Source: Azorinus chamasolen (taxonomy: Eukaryota; Mollusca; Bivalvia; Cardiida; Solecurtidae). Taken from it: a stretch of 64,000 nucleotides of DNA. The stretch lies in the NCBI GenBank assembly GCA_963576725.1, contig OY755237.1, positions 59,139,873 to 59,203,872 of the forward strand. The letters are read 5' to 3'. The first letter of the stretch is position 1. Every line of letters starts with the position of its first letter. This document shows, piece by piece, positions 1 through 14,000 of the stretch. Position numbers and translations under genes: made by a program. The notes under the pieces were generated by a model. The model searched no databases, was not told where the DNA came from, and saw only the letters and a program-made list of their open reading frames with translations.

Positions 1-2820
1 CTGAAATTCATAAATTTGAAGAACAAAAATGCATTTCTATAAAGACAATCAAGACTGTTGGTTTGGAAAAATTACTGTTTACTCTGTTGTAGAAAACTAT
101 GGCCCCGTTTGCTTTATATTCTTAAAGTATATTTATATGGTAAAATAAACGTTCTTTGATAAAAAAAAAAGAATACAATTGTTAATAAAAGGTAGGTTTG
201 TTGTAAAAATATTGTCTTTAAATATATTTATATAGACTAAAACTAGATTTGTAGGATAGTAGATTGTACGAAATTCACTTGCTCATATATTCCAATGCGG
301 CAGTTCGCTTCAGAAGCTAATATAGTACATGTATAGCCAAATCGGGTAAAGTGGCAAAATTGGAAATCAATTTTGTCTGAGAATTGTTTTCTCTCAAATT
401 TGTTTAATACCGATGTTTTCATAGGCACGTGGACCTTTATTACAATGAAGATTAATTTAAAATCAATATGTTGCAAACTGTGAATAAACGAAGAAAACAT
501 TTTTGCAAGACAATGTTCAATTTTCAATATTAAGATTTTCAATTTTCAACTGCTTGAATGAACTGACTTTTCCTTCATGTCATAGAAAGTGCATTGATCT
601 AATCTCGCAACTCTAATCAGTAACATACATCGAAATTCAGTTTTGTTTTTGTGTTATCTTCTTAAGCTAAACATCTCTATCTCGAAATAGTTGGTATCAT
701 AATTCAGAAAGTATGTGCATTGAAGAAGAAGTAGGTAACATCAGTTGTAATGTCCCGTGAGATGATCTCTAAAATTGTATCAGTCAGTAAACAATACGAA
801 ACTACATATATAACCTTTGTGTATTTTATCACTACCAGATCGAAGAACAACTCAAGAGAGAACATATGGCATGCTTATCTACGTTTTATTATAAAATACA
901 AGCCTTGAAATGCATAGTTTATGTCAGTAATTGTATTATTTACTGTTATGTAGTACTAGCTAGTTATGTGACATTTTTTCTAGGACTAGAAATTCTCAGA
1001 AACGGTTTGGATTTGGTAAAGTTATTCGAACAGTTTTGTGACACAAGCATAACGTAGTTCACAATAACGTAGTTCACGAATTAAAGATATGGGTTCATAT
1101 TTTTCAACACATTATGCGAGAAACAACAGTCGTTTTTTTTCTCACATGTATTTAACCCCCATACGTTGCATACAAGAAACTATTCAATCTCAAACTTTAA
1201 AATTAAATACATGGAAAGGTGTGAACGTAGTTCACATCAAACAATGTTTTAAAACAGTATTAGCTTTTAAGTCAATGCTTTTGGTTAAACTCTATGCAAC
1301 ATGATAGAATATCTTGGCGACATGTTGCATCACACGGATGCCTAATACAAAAGAAATGACTCTTTACATCACTTTTTGAAACTTAAGACAGCATAATAAT
1401 CAGGATAATGTAGTTCACAGAAAATATTGGACAGTAATCTCCTCAGGGTTAGAGATAAACACAAATCATTGATAAGCGCGAGAGCTTAGCGATTTTTATT
1501 TACTTCCACAATTATTTTAACAGTTAAAAGCTGCATGACTTACTGCAAATACCAGTTAAGACGTAATACGTTAGTAGTTTTGGAAGTACCCATTACTCCG
1601 GACACAGGTTTTGTTAATAAATTCAATGTCTGCGTAAACAGAGCTCGGTCATTTATGAACAAGGAATGGTTTTCAACTGTAAAATGAAATGTTAACTTTG
1701 TAATTACATTTTACCTTCTTGTATAAAACAAAAAAAACTGATTGTAACGACCTCTAATATTGCTCCAGGTAACTTGGACATACATCTTCATAATTTTGCC
1801 GGTTTGGCTGAGTAGATCCTGATCTATATAAGGGAACAGTTTAAGAATACCATACTTATCACAATATACATCTGCGAGCAGAATACATCATATTTATAGT
1901 TCAGTGCCCGAAAAATCCAATACCCGGTGTCCATGGGCAACCAAACATTTTTTTTGGCAACCAAATACAACTTAAACACTGACTGCCTTAGGGGTGTGTG
2001 TGTGGGGGGGGGGGGGGCGGGTACATGTACCAACGAGTAACGTATATAAACTATTTTTTCTTAACTTAAATGCCTTTGGGCCCTTTATGCATGGTGATGA
2101 CTTCATGCATAATAAAGGAATTACGGAAAGCTCCCATACGAGCTTTCTGTATTGCTTTCATTCTGCATTAAGCTGCCACTTTCTTTAACTTTCTATATTG
2201 ATCTATCTCAAAATTCCATGGTAAACGTCTAGTTTCCCCATGAAAATATTGTCGGACATTGGTATACATGAAAAGTACGAATGATTGATGTTTTATAAAT
2301 ACAAGTCATTGAGTGTATTTGAATCCAAACGCAATGATCGCGTAGTGGTAACAGGGGTCAGGGAACACCCCATACTATTTAGAACTGTGTACTTTTGAAA
2401 CTACATGTATTATGATAAATAGGGTAATTGCTCCTATAGGCTAACATGTCTAAATACATTTACTTAGGCAAGATAATGAAACAGTTGGACATATATTTCC
2501 AAGTGTTCAGACGCGAGCTGTCATATTATGTACGAGCCAATGAAATTCGTTTTAACAACATTAATTCTGCTTTCCCACCATTCTGTTTATAGTCTATATA
2601 AAATTATGTAACGAAATATGAGTTTGAGGCTGAAGAACAATACAAGTCTGCAGTGATCTTACCAGTTTAATCCAACCGGATCCGAGCCCTCCCTCGCTTA
2701 TACAAAACCAGAGTATATATAATATATAGGAGCCAAGCTCCTACAACATACATTTCATCAGAAAAATGTGAAACATTAGAAAAACATGTAAGGCATATGG
2801 AAGCATGGAAAGCATGGGAT

Positions 2821-2868
2821 GACTCCTTCTGGTGGTCCTTCCTTAGGAAGGAATCCCCAGAAGGAGTC
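2821..2868. repeat. Short perfect-like hairpin
   Basis: GACTCCTTCTGG on the left returns as CCAGAAGGAGTC on the right around a centre TTCCTTAGGAA. Arms are about 22 bases with one or two mismatches. It is an isolated inverted repeat without recognised transposon ends. Confidence 0.6.
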
Positions 2869-3349
2869 TTCCGATGAAGGAGTACATCTTATCAATATGA
2901 TAAACAATGGAATGTGTCTCCATCTGATATCTTATGATAAGAGTAACATGAAGTTTCACCAACAGATGATATCAAATGGAGCTAAACCTACATCTCACTA
3001 CAATTATATGCGTGTGTCTTTAAACTGTGTCTTAAAGTGCATAAGAACATTGCAAATCCCCTGGGGAAGATGACAATTGACAGAGCTAGGGGAAGCAATT
3101 TTCATAACACTGTAGGAATAAGCTTCAATCTGTACCATGTAATTATGTACATGTATTATATATAGTCTCCAAGGGAGCGGTACAGACTCCTGTGAACTTG
3201 AAGCGCACGAGTAGAATTTGTAATCAGTCAGTTCACACTTGTCACTGGCGAAAGGCTGGTCGTTTTCAAACTGCTAACACTGAACAGGGCTGCAAGCGAC
3301 CTAGCTAGTCTCATCGATAGCTGTTGAGACATCATTCTAATTCCGTGAT

Positions 3350-3380
3350 CTCTCTCTCTCTCTCTCTCTCGCTCTCTCTC
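3350..3380. repeat. CT microsatellite
   Basis: A run of TC dinucleotides, with one GC interruption, precedes a CAG at 3400. It looks like a strong polypyrimidine tract and 3' splice site, but the open frame after it resembles no protein I know. Confidence 0.8.
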
Positions 3381-3769
3381 TTTGTCTGTCTGCCCGACAG
3401 GATATATTTGTTCAGCTAAATATTATCGCTATCCGAATACTGATAAATTATTAAAAAGGAGCCTCCTTTTTAGAAGCGGGGATTTTGTACTGAAATCAGC
3501 GGACATCTTCGGCAAATTTCTGAATGACTCCGATTCTCCGCTCTGGATATTAATTAGTTTTTTTTATCACATATACAATGGCTGGCACTGGTTGTTGACC
3601 TACATATGCATCGAATAATTATTTCCGGTTTTAAATTTGAATCTTACGACAGATTCCGGCCAATGGCAAACGCTGTTCCGTTGGTTTCCGTAGCATTCCA
3701 TTTATCTATTTTTTCGACACAAACAACCATTTACTAACGGTACTGTTTAGTATTAATTAAGTGTTAAGG

Positions 3770-4110
3770 TATTTAGATTCCTAAGTTTGAAACGCAAAAT
3801 TTGCGGAAATTTGCGCAGCATACATCTTTAACCTCACTAATGCCCAAAAACTCTTTGATATTTAATGTGTTGTAAACATTATGCAGGCCATTTTCAGGTT
3901 TTTTGCAGGTCATTTTCTGGCCAGCATAATGTACTCCAAATACCTTTTACACTCTGAGAATTAATGTCTGCATATATTGTCGTCTGCGGCAATTCTAAAA
4001 ACACCACCTTTCTTCCATATCTTTTCAAAAATAGGTTGATCCTGATGAGGTGCCAAATCTATTGGCTTCTCATCTAGATCCAGACTGTTTACAAAGGTGA
4101 TTATAAATGC
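3770..4110 (+). repeat. Interspersed repeat, copy 1
   Basis: The segment includes a motif around CATTATGCAG, an AACATTATGC stretch and a degenerate TTAA-6 hairpin (GATCCAGACTGTTTAC near 4077). An inverted relative lies at about 10950-11235, so this is a dispersed repeat and not a gene. Confidence 0.5.
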
Positions 4111-4297
4111 TAAAACCCAAAGTAGTAGCATCTGGAAATAAACACATACCTGTTTAGAGGAACATTTGCTTATTTCAGAAGTCAGTTGATCAGAACTGGG
4201 AATGTCATTGCATAACATTTCTTATAAAAATGCATATCAACAGAAAGATTTGTATCAGAAATTCACTTTAAAAGACGTTTCAAAGCATGCTTTAAAG

Positions 4298-4790
4298 AGG
4301 AGGTCCCTACAATGATCGCATATTTTCAATAATATAATAAAACGTGGTATTTTTTATGCTCTATCATTATTATGAAGGTTCCCAATTTGAACTTATATCG
4401 AAAAATGCCCATGTGATACAAATAAACCGATTTCGTCAATAACTGGCATTTTTTGTTCTACAACACAATATTATCGGCCTTTTCCGTAAATAATTCCGCG
4501 TTTTGCCGATGATCACCCGATCCCTTCATCGTTTACGTAATAGCTTTCTCTGAAGTGGTCGGAGAATCGCGAATATGGCGAACAGTTTCGAAACTAAAAC
4601 TCAACCCGAATAAAACTGAGACATCGGGGGGTAAAACCGGGATCGGCGATATCAAACACATGGATGTTATGTCATTATAAACGGTAATTGGATGGGGCTT
4701 TTTGTGATATACTACTTTTCAGCATATAAACAAATGAGTTTTGCATATTTTAAGCGTTTATGAAACACGTCAAATGTAGGGACATCCCAT
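4298..4790. mobile_element. Possible TIR element
   Basis: AGGTCCCTACA near 4302 is matched in inverted form by TGTAGGGACATC near 4775, giving an element of roughly 490 bases. No transposase is visible. The inverted repeat is short, so this is a tentative call. Confidence 0.35.
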
Positions 4791-5265
4791 TTAACTTACG
4801 CCTTTCAAATTGACTGTCAGAAGGTATTTTCAGTGCCTGATTAAAACACGCGAGAACTATGTATTTCAGGGTTTCCAAATGTTCACATTCTCTCAAATGT
4901 CGTTTTCAGCAAAATTATATCTTATTAAAGCATTTTCCTCATTCTGCAATCATTTTAAAACTTGCCATATATTTCTGTTCAGAGATAAAAAATTCTAAAT
5001 AATATCGCTCACTGTTTTATCTGCTATCCTGCTTAAACATGTTTTACGCAGCCATTTTACGCTTACGTAAAACCTCGCTTGTGTCCATATTGACACGGGG
5101 TGGAGTTTTATCTGACCGTAAAACCCAACTCACTTACTCACTCACTCGATCGCTCATCTACATTATTACTAAATGTGATTTTACCATTCTGCAGAATGTC
5201 TGCTCATTTTCAGTAGAATTGTTGTTGTGGCGGTCTAATCAATTCACCATTGTCTATTTCCACAG

Positions 5266-5504
5266 CTTACATATCACAAAGTACATACATATTTACGCTG
5301 GCACATGGTATAGACAACAAACAATCTCATCATACCAGAAAATACCTCCATGTTAACGAATTTCTGTCCAAGGAGGAGGCGTTCAGTTTGTTACATCCAA
5401 GACGGAAGAGGCAAGCCGCCGGAGTCGATTGTAGCGAGCGTGATCGGGAGCCAGCCAATTGTGCGAATGAACACAGTTGCGAGTGCCACAGGGTCGCGTG
5501 CACG
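5266..5504 (+). CDS. VWA-protein exon a: propeptide and first Cys-rich half
   Basis: Acceptor CCACAG precedes 5266 and donor GTAGGT follows 5504. The exon enters in phase 1 and leaves in phase 0 (239 bases). It encodes a hydrophilic stretch, then EFLSKEEAFSLLHPRRKRQ, a propeptide ending in a furin-type RRKR, then a mature start with VDC, ANC, HSC, EC and VAC cysteines. Spacing of F, A and L before the cleavage site (6 and 4 residues apart) equals that of the gamma-carboxylation recognition site. An alternative donor at 5509 (phase 1) would splice directly to the EGF exon and skip exon b. The GTAGGT donor is preferred because exon b then fits perfectly. Confidence 0.75.
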
Positions 5505-7983
5505 GTAGGTTTATTTTATTAATCCTTACTCCATAGACACGCCTTTCTACGTTTTGACCTGAAGTATATAGCTCCTATATAGGAGCCGTCTGATCAGGAT
5601 TCTGCTCTATTTGCTTATGATACGTTCATCTTAATTGTACAGCTTCTGTCTAAGTCCAAATGTCATGTGTTAAATATGTCGTTACAAAAATAATCTTATT
5701 AACCCTTTACTTAATAATTATTAATGCAAGAAATTATAACATCTTGGCTATTAAATAGATTAATACTTTATAAAAAGACATGTGCGTATTTATTGAGTAA
5801 CGGATTTCATGATGTGATAATTCCAGTTCTTACACAAATAGTCATGGATTAAAGTGTTAGACCTTTAACATTCGCCCTCCTCATATTAGTTCACATATAT
5901 GTACTCTAAATATCGAGCTACTTTCAATTTTAACGATATCCCGGTAAACGGCAACCATCATAAAATTAGTATGCTGTCTTCCAGCTCATCGATAAAACTA
6001 CTCCGATATTACATTTGGTAAGCTCCTCCAAATAAAATAATTTTTTAATGGTGGAAAGAACCTGAAAAAGAAATATGTCTTCGTGGCAACCTTTGACATT
6101 GATTAACCCTTCGCTTGCTATTCACGTCAATATACCTACCTGTAAATAGTGAATACCCAGATGAGACAGCTCCTGCAGGATCTGTCTCACCAGGGTCTGC
6201 ACTACTTACAAGTTGATTGTGCAACCATGTAGTGCAACTCCACAGCAGTGATTGCACAACGAAATAATTGTAGACAGTGAAGATATATGTAATTATACAG
6301 CAGGACATGGGTACCGAAGAAGAAATGTATTTTAAAATACGGCAAGAGAAGGATTAATATAGCAAACGTTACAGACCCTGGTCAGAAGCCCTCTCATCTG
6401 TTTACATTGTTTGCTTATGTCATATTAATCTATTGGTGCCCAGGGTCCATTAACCCTTTAGTTTAAACACTTTTTATTCCCCCCCCCCCCCCACACACAC
6501 ACACACATCGCCTTTAGGCGGCGGGGACATTAAGTCTTACCCTTGTCCGTCCGTACGTACGTCCGTCCTGTAAAGTTTCATCATATATTCCTTCGCTTGT
6601 GTATGCTTGAATGATTTGATATTTGGTTTGAAGCATAATCATAGTAAGGTGTACCAAAGACTTATTAAAAATATTAAAAGTCTTTTAATAAGTCTTTTGT
6701 TGTACCGTGTCTCCATTTTTCAGGTCTATCGTTTTATCAACTTCCTGTTTGCCGATATTTTGATTGAATTTTGGCGAGTGTTTAAAGACAAATTTTCGTC
6801 AAAGATTTCTTCGTTTGTGTATGCTGCAATGATTTGATATTTGATCTGAAGCATAATCATAGTCGAGGGTAGATAACCACTGGCGATGGGGTATTTTATA
6901 CCAATACATGTACTAGAACATTATCACTAGTTGTCATTTCTTACATGACAACCATAGTATCCACTTTGTACAAATGTGTAACCAAACAAAGAAGACTTTT
7001 CATATCAATAATGAGACATAGTCTGTATCGAAGAAGTACAGCAACAGTAGGGGTTAAAAAAAAGAGTTCAGTCTTCTTCCTTATGAACCCGATAATATCC
7101 ATCGCCCAGGTATAGTGAGTTGTATCGTGGCTCCCCTTTTCAGGTCTATCATTCATTTACTGCCTGTTGGCGATACTTTGGTTGAATTTGGGATTGTTTA
7201 ATGACCAAAAAAATGTCAAAGATTTCTTGGCTTGTGTATGCTGGAATGAGTTGATATTTGGTCTGAAGCATTTTCAGGTTAGTCGTTTATCTACTTCCTA
7301 TTTGCCGAGACTTCGATTGAATTTTGATGATTGTTGAATGACAAAACTTTTCGGCAAAACTTTCTCTACTTGTGTATGCTGGAATGTTTTGACATTTGGT
7401 CAGAAGCATGATAATTGTGAGTTGCACCGTGTCTCCCCTTTTCAGGTCTGTCGTTCATCTACTTTCTGCTTGCCGATACTTTGAAATTTGGTGATTGTTT
7501 AACAATCTTCTTCCTGTGTATGGTTATATTATTAGTGATTTGTAAGTGTAGTACTGATGTACATAACTATCAAATTTTTAGTTTATAGTAAATTATTGTG
7601 TCGCCTGTGTTTCACAATTTAGAAAAGAACCTGGCGGGGGAATCCGTGTCCCATGGACACATTTTCTCTTATTCCAATAAATTCACAGTTCAGTAAGATC
7701 ACTATGGGTACAAAAAGGATTGGATCGAAAGCAAAACTGTTACTTCATGAATATTCATGTAAGAAATAATGACATGATGCATATTAATTAGATTAATTTG
7801 TTAGTTTAAACATATTTTATTTCCATATTAGAGGAAATTGGGTCGGGTCACAAGTTCTTACAACATTAGATTTGACCCTCCCCATACAAAGCATTCATAT
7901 ATACATGTAATGGCAAACAAAATATGAAACTTAATACAATGTTTGTGAAAGATATAGAGTGAGAGAGATAGTAGATGAGAGAG

Positions 7984-8026
<43 letters not shown>

Positions 8027-11000
8027 TGAGGCGACATATATCCTAACTATAGTAGTACGATCAGAGGACACTTAGACATCTTAGCATAAGAACATACCGT
8101 TATAAGTAAGACATCTTAGCATAATCTTAAAAAATATATATATAATATCAAACTAAGAGTTAGTACATCGATAGTTGTAAATACGTGAGGCTAAAACCTC
8201 CGTGATTGCTTTATATAACAATGCACGGCAGCAAATATGATTTTATTGTCTTCATCATTTAGATTTTGTTTGCCAAACAACAGCATTTCGGTATTTAGAG
8301 GATGGTACCTTTGTGTTGTACGAAATAAGTTAAGCCTCTGATTTTGAAAAAGACTACATTGAAAAAAATAATGTTCGGCATTTTCAATTTCATGTGAACA
8401 TTCGCATAAAGGATTTTGATTAAGGTGGTTTTTAAAAAGATCACTATTCAGATTGCTACAGTTGTTCCTAATTCTGGCGTGTATAGCTGACAAATACCTA
8501 TCTCCAAAATAGTAGTAAGATGGAACGTTATAATTGCTAAAATTGTTCCGCAATGAGTTTTTGAATGAGCTTAATGTATTTAAATTTCTGCTATCTTGGC
8601 TGATTTGTTATAATAGCACATGGGCACAGGAAGTTTTGGCCATGGCAAAACTGTAGAATCGTGTCTGTATTATATCATAAGCAAACAGAGTAGACTCTCC
8701 CCCTATAGGAGCCATCTGATGTGAGTCTACTCTGTAAAGACGTGAATGTCGTATTTATGGAGTAAAGGGTTAAATTTGTTAGAGGATTTTTAATGACAAT
8801 TTTGAATGACACACCCTGCAGACCCAGAAACTGTAGAAAAGGTAAACAGCGTAGACCAGATCAGAGGGCTTTAACCCTTTACTCCATAAATACGCATTTC
8901 GACCCCTTTGCAAACAGAGTAGACCCAGATCAGACGACCCCTGTATGAGCCGTCTGATCAGGGTCTACTTTGTTTACTTTTGCTATATGCATGTAATATA
9001 CATGTAGATATGAGTTTAACACTTTCGCTGCCAATGCCGGATCTGTGATTACCTATGCAAACAGTTTGGATCCAGATGAGACGCCGAGTAACACGGCGTC
9101 TCACCAGGATCCAAACTGTTTGTTACTGTTACTATGCTTTTGAAACAAAAATGAAGAAAATCAAAAGAATGAAAATTTGTAGCAGACGACAAAGTTAGCA
9201 GACGACAGAGTTTGGCAGCGAAAGGGTTAAAAAAGCTCCTATGTAAATGTGCTAGTATAACAGGGTGGTGGAGGAAAGGGTTAAAGAACCATCTGATCAT
9301 GAAAAATGGACGAGTTCCTAAATAAAATGTGGACAGGGTTTCCTTAACCTATTCCCTCATATTGATGCCTTGGTAAAAAAAATTGAAATCATTGTGGTAT
9401 ATAGAGCAGTTGCTCCATAGCAGCAAATGCTCTATTATCACAGTGGTTTCAGAACTATACAATTCTAAGTTTTAACCGGGTTTCCACGTAAAATCTGGTC
9501 ATTAAAATGGTGATGTACGGTGGGTGGGCGGGCGGTTGGACGGGCGGCTGCCAATTTTGTAAGCGCAACTCCTCTGAAACTGCTATACAGATTTCCATAA
9601 AACCTTGCATATACATGTAGCAAGGACACAATATGTAAATATGCACATTGTTGGGGATTTCTCCTTCTCCAATTTTCTGAGAGTTATGCCCCTTTGAACT
9701 AAGAAATCGCTTAGTCTCTTGACCCTACCCTTGTAAGCGCAACTCCTCTCAAACTGTTCAACATGATTTATCAAAACCTTATATGAAGCAAGGACACAAT
9801 ATGTAGATGCGCATATTGTCGGGGATGTTTCCTTCTGCAATTTTTCTGGGAGTTATGCCCTTTTGAACTTAGAAATCATTCGGTCTTTTGAATCCTACCC
9901 TTGTAAACGCAACTTCTCTAAAACTGTTCAACAGAATTTCATAAAACCTTGTATGTAGCAAGGACACAATACGTATGTAGATGTGCACATAGTCAGGAAT
10001 GTTTCCTTCTGTAATTTTTCTGGGATGTATTCCCCTTTGAACTTAGAAATCACTAGTTAATAGTGAAGGAAAATCCGGTTTGATGTCGTTTTGACATTTT
10101 TTGTTTTCCCTTGTCCAGTAATGCTTCTATTCAGTAGATTTATTCAAAGAGGTTGGGTCTAAAATAGCCGATGATGGAGTGGGTTAAATAATATTGGAAA
10201 CATAAAGTGTACTAGATCAGGTCTAATCAGGTCTACGCTGTTTGTCATTCAAAATCTTCTAGCAAATTTCCGTCATTCATTGGGTTGCGAAACAGTTAAA
10301 TGATGCGCCATCATATTTTGTATATTCAGCACCAAAAGTTTTAAAAACAAATATAGTGGAAGTGGCCATTGCATGGAAAAAGGAAGTAATGCAAAAACCT
10401 TCCAGAGGTCTAGATAAGATGTATAAATTAAAAAATGTTCAAGAGTAACATCATTATTTCTCCACCAAACCCTATGCTGTGACCACTTTTTAGAATCGTC
10501 TCCTTTATGCGACTCTAATATGTGGTCACAACACAGGGTTTGGTGGAGGAATGACTTTTTATATATATATATATACGCGCCTTAAGCTGTTGCTCTGCTT
10601 ATTAACTGTCAAATTACTATGGATTCAAAATATTGACAACAATGGAACACTTAGCAGAACAGTATTTCCCTATTGAATCTGCTGTTGTCTCATGATGTGT
10701 ATCACTTTTTTCTCAAAATTATCCCCTTCTCTGTTCTATATTCATGTAAGAAATAACGAGCGAGGTTTTACGCACGCGTAAAATGGCTGCGTAAAACATT
10801 TTTCAGCAGGGTAGAAGATAAAAAGAGAGCATTATTATTATTTAGTAATTTTGATTATGCAAGGCCATACAAAGTTTTGACCAAAGACGATCAACTGGCT
10901 TCTGAAATAACTGTTCTTCTAAACAGTATGAGTTTTGTTCCAGATGCTATTTGCATTTGCAAACAGTCTGGATCCAGATAAGACGCCGAGTAACTTGGCA

Positions 11001-14000
11001 CCTCATTAGGGTCCAAACTGTTTTTCATTTTGACCTTTGGTTTTTATAAAGATATTGAGGAAAAATGCAGCAGACAACACTATTTGCAGACATTAATTAC
11101 TCAGAGTGTAGGGGGTATTTGGAGTATATTATGCTGGGCAGCAAATGACATGCAAATGACTGCATAATGTTAACAACACATCAAACATTAAAGTGTTCTT
11201 GAGCATTAGTGAGGCTAAGGGAGCACATTGAAAAATATTGCAGCTGCATTTTTCTGGAGTGTAAATCTGAAGTGTAGTCTCATGGCAATTTTGAATTTCC
11301 ATCAAAGAGCCATCAGGAAAAAGACATTGTGCTGATCAATCCAATGAGGTGTCATCAAAATGCAAACTAAGACTTTGGAGAAACTGCGCGGATAAAAATT
11401 TCTATGTAAAACATTCAACGTCCCATAACTCTACAGAAAATCATCAAACCGGAACAGAAATAAAATATGCGCGGCTAGGTATAGTGCTGATCAATCCTAT
11501 GAAGTTTCATGAAAACCTGCAAAAATGTTTTGGAGAAACCGTGCGGGCAAACATTTCCATGTAAAAGTTCAAAGTCCCATAACTCTGCAGAAATCATCAA
11601 ACCAAAACAGGAATAAGATATGCACATCTACGCATGGTCCTAATCAATCCTATGAAGTATGGATCAAAGGTCTTGGAGAAACGGCGCGAACAAAATTTTG
11701 CATGTTAAACATTCGAAGTCCCATAACTCTGCAGAAAATCATTGAACCGGGACAGGAATAAGATATGCTCAACTAGGCATGGTGCTGATCAATCCTATGA
11801 CATTTAATGAAAACTCTACCAAAGGCTTTGGGAAACCGCGCCGACAAATTGAAATAGGACAGACAGACAGACGCCACGCCATTCTCAATTTTCATCAAAG
11901 ACTGGGCTGCTTTTCCCAATGGAATCCTTATCGAATATTTGCTAGCTGATTTTTTTTCAAGGAAATTTTCTGCTTTGATAAAAACTGTAAAACCAGGTCT
12001 ATAGCATGTCAAAAGCAAATAGAGCGAACACTGATCAAATGGCTACGAAACCTGTGATCATCATTGCAAACAGTTGGATCCAGATGAGATCAGGGTCAAA
12101 ACTGATTGATGTTATGATTGTGTGTTTTTATGAAAAAATGATGACACCATGAATATTAATTAGATGAACTTTTAAAATGGCATATTAACACATAAAGTTT
12201 GGCCAAAGCAGAAACTATTGACCCAATCTATATTATTTCATAAGCAACAGAAAATACCCTGATCAGACTGCTCTTACAGGAGCCCTCTGATCTAGATCTA
12301 CTCTTTTAGCAAAGGGGTTGGAAGGCGTATTTATGGAGTAAAAAGGAAACAGTTTCAGAAATGAAAGTTTTAGCGGACAAAATTGGCAGCAAAATTGTAA
12401 AACCGGGATATGTCTTTTTCATACTTTCAGAATGAGGTTGCCAGGGAACAGCAGTGTGCCCATAGGCACTGTGCTGAAGGATATGTCTGTTATCTTCAAA
12501 TAGCTTGCCCGGCTCATTATGTAACTGCATGTGGTAAGAAACATGTATAAGTAGAACCATTAAGCGTAATTTTAGTAATGATGTTTGAGTACAAAAATTC
12601 TTCTCTGAAACTGTAAGGCCTAGAGCTTTGAAAGTTGGTATATAGCATGATCTAATGGTCCTCTACAAAGATTATTCAAATTATGACCTCCGGACCAAAA
12701 ATGGCCCCGCCACGGGGCTTATCAGTTTTACATAGACTAATATAAGAAAACCTTTAAAAGTATTCTTTTCTGAAACCATAAGGTCAATACCTTCAATATT
12801 TGGCATGCAGCTTAACCATTAGTCCTCTACCAAGGTTGTTCAAATTGAGACGCTTTGGTAAAAAATGGCCCTTCCCTGGGGCATATTAATTTTTCATAGA
12901 CTTATTAAGAAAAACCGTAAAAAATCTTCATCCCACATAAGACCCATACCTTCCATATTTGGTATGTAGCTTTACCTTGTGGTCCTATGCCAAGAATGTT
13001 TAACTTACGACCACAGACCTCCGTTTTTCATGGGGAACATATAAAATATTACTTTTCTCTGAAACCATAAGGCTTAGACCTTTAATTAATGGCATGCAGC
13101 TTTGTCTTGTGGTTCTGTACCAAGGTTGTACAAATGATGACTTCTGGGTCAAACATGGCCCCATCCCGGGGGTTATCTCAGGTGAGCGCTTCGGGGCCTC
13201 ATTGCCCTCTTGTTTTATTATTATGTTCATAAATATTCAGTAGGTATTGAAATTTGGAATCAACACAGAACAGGGAATGGTAAATGGTATTTGCAAACAG
13301 CTTGTATCCAGTTGAGACTACAGCGGTCTATATAGTACATATACATGTAGACCCCCATGAAGCGGCCCAGACTCCTGTGGTTGAGACGCCAAATAACTCT
13401 GTGTCTCATCGGGATCCGAGTTGGTTGACACTCGGTCAAAGAATAACCCTTTCCCTCGTATAAACATGTTTTCACGCATTTGCAAACAGAGTAGACCCAG
13501 ATCAGACGGCTCCTGGAAGAGGCGTCTGATCAGGGTCTACTCTGTTTGCTAATAGAATTTTATAGATCTGTTTCTTTACTTTCTAAAATGTCTACAATGT
13601 TCCACCTTCCATATTTCTTTATAACTACATGTATTTTGTTAATGAATATTCAGTAGGTACTGAAAATTTGCCTAAATATAGAACAGGGAAAGGGTTAAAC
13701 AAGTAACATGTGTAGCAGATCATTGTTTGCGTAGATACTAGTTTTAGCAGGCTATAGGGTTAACCCTTTCCCTTAAGCGCATCTGCAAACAGAGTAGACC
13801 CAGATCAGACGGCTCATATATAGGAGCCGTCCGATCAGGGTCTGCTCTGTTTGTTTATGGTGTAAATATTTATAGATCTGGTTCTACAGCTTCTGGCTCA
13901 GCGAAAATGTCCTGTGTTCATATGCCTTCATATAAAAAAAATCTTATTAATATTCATGACGTCATTTCATACATGAATATTCATCGGGGAAACGGTTAAC

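Larger units (their letters stand above)
1..5265. other. Region upstream of first recognised exon
   Basis: No coding exon is recognised here. The next exon needs an upstream exon ending in phase 1, expected to carry a start codon and signal peptide; short ATG frames in this stretch (for example near 3664 and 5039) lack a convincing hydrophobic core followed by a phase-1 donor. Visible content is a poly-G tract near 2005-2019, a CT microsatellite at 3350-3380, a hairpin at 2821-2868, a possible terminal-inverted-repeat element at 4298-4790, and an interspersed repeat at 3770-4110 that recurs inverted near 10950-11235. Confidence 0.5.

Noticed and set aside
3382..3618. Possible exon after a CT-rich tract and CAG
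   Set aside because: Acceptor looks strong but the 78-codon frame resembles no known protein and has no clear donor or phase partner.
5039..5356. Candidate signal-peptide start (MFYAAILRLRK) just before exon a
   Set aside because: The sequence is part of a foldback repeat (GCAGCCATTTTACGC) also present near 10760; no phase-1 donor follows.
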